Source: Candidatus Caccovivens faecavium
GTDB taxonomy: Bacteria; Bacillota; Clostridia; Christensenellales; UBA1242
Reading direction: 5' to 3'
NCBI GenBank assembly: GCA_018715545.1
Contig: DVLK01000092.1
Location: 1 to 11,798, forward strand
Length of the DNA: 11,798 nt
Below the pieces are notes generated by a model. That model had not been told where the DNA came from. It saw only the letters and a list, made by a program, of their open reading frames with translations, and did no database searches. Of the stretch, positions 8,024-11,798 are shown in pieces (positions within the stretch are counted from its first letter, which is position 1; every line of letters starts with the position of its first letter). The position numbers and the translations under genes are program-made.

Positions 8024-10258
8024 ATGAAGAAAATTGTCAAAATCTGTCTTATAACTATAAGTTTACTTATAATCGGATTATTATGCTTCATCGGCACATA
8101 TTTCCTAGCCGAGTATTTAAAGTTTTCTAAACTTTCCCTTAACACTGACGCGCTTACAAGTCCCGCACTCAGCATCGAAGTTTACGACAGCGACAATAAC
8201 ATCATCGAAGAAGAAAACACCTTTAACAGCGCATATATCACAATCGATAAAATTCCAGAACATACCAAAGACGCCTTCATCTCAATTGAAGATAAGGATT
8301 TTTATAAACACAACGGCATAAACAAAAAACGCATTTTAAAGGCGATGTATAATAACCTTAAATCGTTTTCATTAAAGGAAGGCGCATCCACCATAAGCCA
8401 GCAACTCATCAAAAACACACACCTAAGTAGCGAAAAGACCTTTGAGCGCAAGATTAAGGAAATCGCTCTCACTAGAAAACTTGAAAAGGCATTTGATAAG
8501 GATAAAATTTTGGAGTGTTATCTCAATGTCATCTACTTCGGCAACAACTGCTATGGCATTGAGAGCGCTTCCAATTTTTATTTCAACAAAAGCGCCGAAT
8601 ACTTGTCGCTCAGCGAAAGTTGCACGCTCGCTGGCATGATTAAGTCGCCAAACAAATATTCGCCGATAAATCACCCTGAAAACGCTACAAAGCGCAGAAA
8701 TTTAGTGCTAGAAGAGATGGAAAAGGACGGAAAAATCGACACAAGCGTCATGCTTAACACCGAAAGCACGCCGATAAAACTCGACATCAATAAAGAGGCG
8801 GAAAATAAACTTAACTCCTACTCTCAGGCAAGCATAGATGAGGCAATGAGTATTTTAAAACTTCCAGCAAAACAGATTGCCATTGGCGGATACAAAATTC
8901 ACACCTATCAAGATGAAAAACAGCAAGAAGCGTTAAACTCTTCGCTCTCTTCCATCGACTTTCAAGGAAATGACTACGCCGGTATCGTGATTGATAATTC
9001 TTCGCATGGCGTCACTGCGTATAACGGCAACTCTGCCTACAAAATACTCGATGCAAAAAGGCAGGTCGGCTCGTGCATAAAGCCAGTGCTTGTCTATGCG
9101 CCTGCACTTAACGAAAATATCATCACGCCTGAAACTGAGGTCAACGATGAAAAAATCACGATAGGTTCCTATTCGCCACAGAATGTCGGCGGAAAATACC
9201 GCGGATATATCACGGTCACCGATGCGGTCGAAAACTCAGTCAACACGGTTGCCATAAAGGTGCTAAGTTACATCGGCATCGACACAGGCAAGATGTATGC
9301 TGAGCGTATGGGCTTCACCTTTGATGAAAAGGACGATAGTTACGCGCTCGCTCTCGGCGGAATGACCTATGGCGAAAATTTAAAGACGCTGACAAATTCC
9401 TACACCACTTTTGCCAACGCTGGTAACTACGCTGATGCCAAGTTTGTTTCATATATACTTGACAAAAACAACCACCTAGTTTATAAGCATGAACCACGCG
9501 AAAAACAAGTGCTTCGAAGTGACAGCGCCTACCTTATGACCGACATCTTGAAAAAGACAGCAAAGGAAGGCACAGCGAAGAAACTTGCCGACATAACTTC
9601 CACCGAAGTGGCATCAAAAACAGGTACGGTCGGAAAGAAGAGTGGCAATCTTGACGCCTACAACATCTCTTACACGCCCGACTATGCCATCGGCGTTTGG
9701 TGTGGAAATTTGGACAACACACTGATTAGCCTTAATGGTGGCAATGAGCCGACACAAGCAGTCAAAAAATTTATTCAAAGCACACCACCAAAAAAGATAG
9801 AGTTTGAGATGCCTTCGCTTGTAACCGAATCGAAAATTGACCTAATAGAGAAAGAAGAAAATCATCGAATAATGCTTGCAAGCCCAGACGCACCTGAACG
9901 TTACACCAAAACCGCACTCTTTTCTCGCTTCAATATGCCAAGCGAAGTTTCAAACAACTTTGTTTCCTTAAACGACATCAACGCCACCTGCAAAAAGGAA
10001 AAGGACAATTGCTCGCTCTCAGTAAAAACTGAAAGGCACATCATCTATGACATCTATCTTAACGGTGAATACTACCGTACCCTAAAAGACAAAAATATCA
10101 CTGAAAACATCACCCTTCCACTCAAAAAAGAAGAGAATGAAATAAAAATCAAAGCGCGCTTCAACATGGAGAACTCTCCAACAAAAGAAAAAACTTTTAT
10201 AGTCGCCAACAAAAACGCCTGGCATAGAGAGAAGAATGATGACAAGTGGTATATCTAG
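8024..10258 (+). CDS. Class A penicillin-binding protein (PBP1A family, glycosyltransferase 51 plus transpeptidase)
   Basis: Bifunctional cell-wall synthase that polymerises lipid II glycan strands and cross-links their peptides on the outer face of the membrane. Residues 1-30 form a short lysine-rich N-terminus plus one signal-anchor helix. The GT51 domain has the catalytic E89 in SIEDKDFYKHNG, EGASTISQQLIKN at 119-131, RKIKEIALTRKLE at 142-154 and KILECYLNVIYFG at 161-173. The transpeptidase has S350 and K353 in GSCIKP (SxxK), SVN at 405-407 and KTGT at 532-535, so all active-site motifs are intact. About 150 residues follow (roughly 590-744) with a beta-rich, polar character, possibly an Ig-like or similar accessory domain; I do not recognise it. 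The start is fixed by the membrane anchor and an upstream in-frame stop. It is monocistronic, divergent from miaB and convergent with the gpr-like gene. Confidence 0.95.
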   Translation: MKKIVKICLITISLLIIGLLCFIGTYFLAEYLKFSKLSLNTDALTSPALSIEVYDSDNNIIEEENTFNSAYITIDKIPEHTKDAFISIEDKDFYKHNGINKKRILKAMYNNLKSFSLKEGASTISQQLIKNTHLSSEKTFERKIKEIALTRKLEKAFDKDKILECYLNVIYFGNNCYGIESASNFYFNKSAEYLSLSESCTLAGMIKSPNKYSPINHPENATKRRNLVLEEMEKDGKIDTSVMLNTESTPIKLDINKEAENKLNSYSQASIDEAMSILKLPAKQIAIGGYKIHTYQDEKQQEALNSSLSSIDFQGNDYAGIVIDNSSHGVTAYNGNSAYKILDAKRQVGSCIKPVLVYAPALNENIITPETEVNDEKITIGSYSPQNVGGKYRGYITVTDAVENSVNTVAIKVLSYIGIDTGKMYAERMGFTFDEKDDSYALALGGMTYGENLKTLTNSYTTFANAGNYADAKFVSYILDKNNHLVYKHEPREKQVLRSDSAYLMTDILKKTAKEGTAKKLADITSTEVASKTGTVGKKSGNLDAYNISYTPDYAIGVWCGNLDNTLISLNGGNEPTQAVKKFIQSTPPKKIEFEMPSLVTESKIDLIEKEENHRIMLASPDAPERYTKTALFSRFNMPSEVSNNFVSLNDINATCKKEKDNCSLSVKTERHIIYDIYLNGEYYRTLKDKNITENITLPLKKEENEIKIKARFNMENSPTKEKTFIVANKNAWHREKNDDKWYI

Positions 10259-10276
10259 GCGAAAACTGCGCTTTTG

Positions 10277-10303
10277 CTCGTTTTCGAAACGAGTTCGAAA
10301 AAC
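10277..10303. repeat. Overlapping inverted repeats just after the PBP stop
   Basis: CTCGTTT (10277-10283) and AAACGAG (10287-10293) form a perfect 7-bp stem with a TCG loop. A second, mutually exclusive stem pairs TTTTCGAA (10281-10288) with TTCGAAAA (10294-10301). CGAAAAC at 10260-10266 can also pair with GTTTTCG at 10280-10286. Competing folds of this kind suggest a repeat remnant or a 3'-end protecting structure. Confidence 0.5.
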
Positions 10304-10331
10304 ATCACCTTTACGCTTGCTTTCGCCTTCT

Positions 10332-10384
10332 TCGCGACCAAACGAAATCGCACTCATATTTTTTTCGTTGGCGATTTGTCGCGA
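10332..10384. repeat. Nested inverted repeat, 53 bp
   Basis: TCGCGAC (10332-10338) pairs perfectly with GTCGCGA (10378-10384), and inside it AAATCGC (10345-10351) pairs perfectly with GCGATTT (10371-10377). The right arms are contiguous while the left arms are split by six bases. AACGAAA (10341-10347) and TTTCGTT (10363-10369) offer an alternative stem. Confidence 0.55.
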
Positions 10385-10435
10385 CTTAAAGTGGTTTTGA
10401 TTATAGATTAGATAAACTTTTGTAGAACCATCACT

Positions 10436-10490
10436 GAACGCCAACAGCGTTCCTTCACTAAAAATCGAAGATTTTTCTTCACTCTTCACT
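10436..10490. repeat. Two small hairpins with three CTTCACT heptamers
   Basis: GAACGC (10436-10441) and GCGTTC (10447-10452) form a 6-bp stem with a CAACA loop. AAAAATC (10460-10466) and GATTTTT (10470-10476) form a 7-bp stem with a 3-nt loop. CTTCACT occurs at 10453-10459, 10477-10483 and 10484-10490, the last two in tandem, bracketing the second hairpin. Similar AGTGAAGAGTGAAG strings are familiar from small intergenic repeats in clostridial genomes; that comparison is from memory. Confidence 0.55.
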
Positions 10491-10532
10491 CTATATATTG
10501 TGTAGTATGCATGCATAATACACAATAAATAG
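10491..10532. repeat. 42-bp near-perfect palindrome
   Basis: Centred between 10511 and 10512. The core TATGCATGCATA (10506-10517) is a perfect palindrome, flanked by ATTGTGTA (10497-10504) and its exact complement TACACAAT (10519-10526). Pairing resumes outside to CTAT/ATAG at 10491 and 10532. Only two of the 21 base-pair positions mismatch (10505/10518 and 10495/10528), and there is no loop. It could be a symmetric protein-binding site or the end of a small repeat element. Confidence 0.7.
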
Positions 10533-10616
10533 TATAGAAATGAAAGATAAACACGAGATATAGATAGATTATTATTTGTTTATTTAAAAACATAATTTTA
10601 CACATAAATAAATTAT

Positions 10617-11378
10617 TTATTCCAAAATTTCATTAAACACATCAGCAATGAGTTGCGAAAGATAGTCCACCTTTTCGGCGACATCCTTTTCGGCAAGGAT
10701 GAGTTCTTTGGATGCGTTTTTCGATATGTCGCCTGCCGAAATCATAAGCGGAACGCCGACTGATAGGCATGGCACACCGAGAGTTTCGCTATTTATCGGC
10801 ATGCCAAACTTGTTGAGTGCGCTCCCTGGCGTTAGTCCTGCATCATTGAACTGAATGGATGTGCCAAGCCTATTTAAACTAGTGGTAGCGAGTGCGTCAA
10901 ACAAAACAACCGCCGAAATATTGAACCCCTCAACAAGTAACCTTGTTATCTCATAGGCATTGATGCCAGTGTTTGAAAAGGTGTTCGGTGAAATTTTATA
11001 GACATGGTTATCGCGTTCAAACGGAGAGATGTCAAGTTTTTGTATGACCGCATCGCCAAAACTATCCGCCGTGATTTGTGGATTGCCGATGCCAACAAAG
11101 AGGATATTTTCTTTGACCTTAATCTTGTTTTCTTTTAAAAGAAATTTAACGCGGTTCTTGATTTCCGCCTTTAAAAATTTATAGTGCTCTTCTTTAAGCC
11201 CAAGAAGAAGTGGTGCGTTTAGGATAAAATAGTGCCCTTTTTCAAAGCCTAATTTCTTCGCTTTCTCTTCGGTGTCGATAAAAAGTTTAGAGCAAGTCGC
11301 CTTAAACCGCCCTAGTTCCTCGGTTATATAACCAAAATTCTTCAAATCTTTGCCACATTCATCCAATAAATCATGCAT
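10617..11378 (-). CDS. gpr: GPR-like germination protease (peptidase A25 family), short form
   Basis: GPR is the aspartic-type protease that degrades small acid-soluble spore proteins during germination. Family signatures seen: GNPQITADSFG (98-108), matching GNxxVTPDALG with catalytic D105; FDALATTS (160-167) with the second catalytic D161; TSIQFNDAGLTPGSALN (173-189); and SETLGVPCLSVGVP (197-210). The protein has 253 residues against about 370 in Bacillus; most of the region after the VGVP strand is missing, and the N-terminal pro-region and RTDLA-type motif are not recognisable. It is divergent from rpsT as in Bacillus, but spoIIP, which usually follows gpr, is absent here. No Shine-Dalgarno precedes the ATG, although the start is plausible by length. 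It may be a true compact GPR or a relative with another substrate; family membership is firm, the function less so. Confidence 0.85.
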   Translation of the reverse strand: MHDLLDECGKDLKNFGYITEELGRFKATCSKLFIDTEEKAKKLGFEKGHYFILNAPLLLGLKEEHYKFLKAEIKNRVKFLLKENKIKVKENILFVGIGNPQITADSFGDAVIQKLDISPFERDNHVYKISPNTFSNTGINAYEITRLLVEGFNISAVVLFDALATTSLNRLGTSIQFNDAGLTPGSALNKFGMPINSETLGVPCLSVGVPLMISAGDISKNASKELILAEKDVAEKVDYLSQLIADVFNEILE

Positions 11379-11413
11379 ATTTTAAATATTGTCAAAAAAA
11401 TTTAAAAAATAAG

Positions 11414-11442
11414 TTGATTTTTGTAAATTTATATGCTATAAT
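11414..11442 (+). promoter_or_regulatory. Promoter of rpsT, extended -10 type
   Basis: TTGATT (-35, 11414-11419), a 17-base spacer and a perfect TATAAT (-10, 11437-11442) preceded by TGC, which makes an extended -10. Transcription should begin near 11449 and give a leader of about 23 bases. It lies in the 93-bp divergent region shared with the gpr-like gene. Confidence 0.85.
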
Positions 11443-11459
11443 CATTGTGTTAATTTTTT

Positions 11460-11465
11460 AAGGAG
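11460..11465 (+). promoter_or_regulatory. Ribosome binding site of rpsT
   Basis: AAGGAG ends six bases before the ATG. It is a textbook Shine-Dalgarno, in contrast to the miaB, PBP and gpr-like starts in this window, which lack one. Confidence 0.85.
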
Positions 11466-11471
11466 AAAAAC

Positions 11472-11738
11472 ATGGCAAACATTAAATCAGCGAAGAAAAG
11501 AGTTGAACTTGAAAAAGAAAGAAGAGTTGTTAATAACTCTGTAAAATCAGAAATCAAAACATATATCAGAAAATTTAAGGAAGCACTTTCCACAAATGTA
11601 GAAGAAGCTTCTAAACTTTATTCCGTGCTTGTTTCAAAACTTGACAGCGCAGCAAGAGAAAATACCATTCACAAAAATTCTGCTGACCGTAAAAAAGCAC
11701 ACTTCGCAAAACTATTAGACGAAGCAAAGAACAAGTAA
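11472..11738 (+). CDS. rpsT: 30S ribosomal protein S20
   Basis: S20 binds 16S rRNA near helix 44 and the 5' domain and helps assemble the small subunit. The 88-residue, strongly basic, all-helical sequence starts MANIKSAKKRVELEKERR and carries the family's KRV..E..RR..N..VKS pattern and the C-terminal IHKNSADRKKAHFAK segment. The length is normal. It is a single-gene unit with its own strong promoter, RBS and terminator, and lies divergent from the gpr-like gene, a conserved arrangement in Bacillota. Confidence 0.97.
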   Translation: MANIKSAKKRVELEKERRVVNNSVKSEIKTYIRKFKEALSTNVEEASKLYSVLVSKLDSAARENTIHKNSADRKKAHFAKLLDEAKNK

Positions 11739-11753
11739 ATTAAATAAAAATAC

Positions 11754-11777
11754 GCACGCCTTAAAGCGTGCTTTTTT
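11754..11777 (+). terminator. Intrinsic terminator of rpsT
   Basis: GCACGC (11754-11759) and GCGTGC (11766-11771) form a perfect GC-rich 6-bp stem with a CTTAAA loop, followed directly by six T's (11772-11777). It begins 15 bases after the rpsT stop. Confidence 0.93.
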
Positions 11778-11798
11778 CATTTTATTTCTAATTTTATT

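Larger units (their letters stand above)
10259..10616. other. Structured non-coding gap between convergent genes
   Basis: This 358-bp region lies between the PBP stop and the stop of the gpr-like gene. I see no credible gene in it. The left two thirds are rich in inverted repeats, listed separately; the last 80 bases or so are plain AT-rich sequence without clear structure. No strong intrinsic terminator with a U-tract was found for either converging gene. The closest is the AAAAATC/GATTTTT hairpin at 10460-10476, whose minus-strand form has a UUC loop and a U-rich 3' arm that could weakly end the gpr-like transcript. Confidence 0.6.

Noticed and set aside
7942..8175. N-terminal extension of MiaB by 78 codons
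   Set aside because: It would overlap the PBP start, including its membrane anchor, and erase the divergent promoter. Family homology begins at MKYIIITYGCQMN.
10082..10525. A 147-codon open frame on the minus strand across the gap and the PBP 3' end
   Set aside because: Its second half is antisense to the PBP gene, its first half overlaps the inverted repeats, and it has no Shine-Dalgarno or recognisable domain. It is better explained as a repeat read in an open frame.

Overview
The window is AT-rich, tightly packed bacterial chromosome from an organism that looks like an uncultured member of the Bacillota, most likely a Clostridia-type lineage. This rests on a miaB-mutS-mutL-miaA-ynbB-type operon like those of Bacillus and clostridia, a spore-protease (GPR, peptidase A25) relative divergent from rpsT as in endospore formers, a single-pass class A penicillin-binding protein, and AAGGAG-type ribosome binding sites. 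I cannot name a species. No mobile element genes, tRNA, rRNA or CRISPR were seen.

Positions 1-142 hold an inverted pair of a short GTCAT(C/T)CTGAGC...GTCGAAG intergenic repeat. Positions 143-7941 are a five-gene minus-strand operon, transcribed from right to left: miaB, mutS, mutL, miaA and a PLP enzyme of the methionine gamma-lyase/YnbB ('aluminium resistance') family. Every junction overlaps or is separated by one base, so the genes are probably translationally coupled. The operon joins tRNA A37 modification (MiaA makes i6A, MiaB converts it to ms2i6A) with DNA mismatch repair (MutS, MutL with the endonuclease motif). hfq, which often follows miaA in relatives, is absent. MiaB stops just where its TRAM domain should begin.

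Positions 7942-8023 are a short divergent promoter region. A well-formed TTGCAA-17-TATAAT promoter sits so close to the miaB ATG that its mRNA would be essentially leaderless, and the opposite gene also has a -10-like box just before its ATG and no Shine-Dalgarno. Positions 8024-10258 (+) encode a complete bifunctional class A PBP.

Positions 10259-10616 are a 358-bp non-coding gap between convergent genes. It holds several nested hairpins, three CTTCACT heptamers and a 42-bp near-perfect palindrome, and looks like a composite of small intergenic repeats. Positions 10617-11378 (-) encode a short GPR-like protease that keeps both catalytic aspartates but lacks much of the usual C-terminal region. 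Positions 11472-11738 (+) encode ribosomal protein S20 with a strong extended -10 promoter, a strong RBS and an intrinsic terminator.

Most of the window is ordinary housekeeping DNA. I see no convincing new multi-gene system. The points worth a second look are the TRAM-less MiaB, the leaderless-type starts, the short GPR and the structured repeats.
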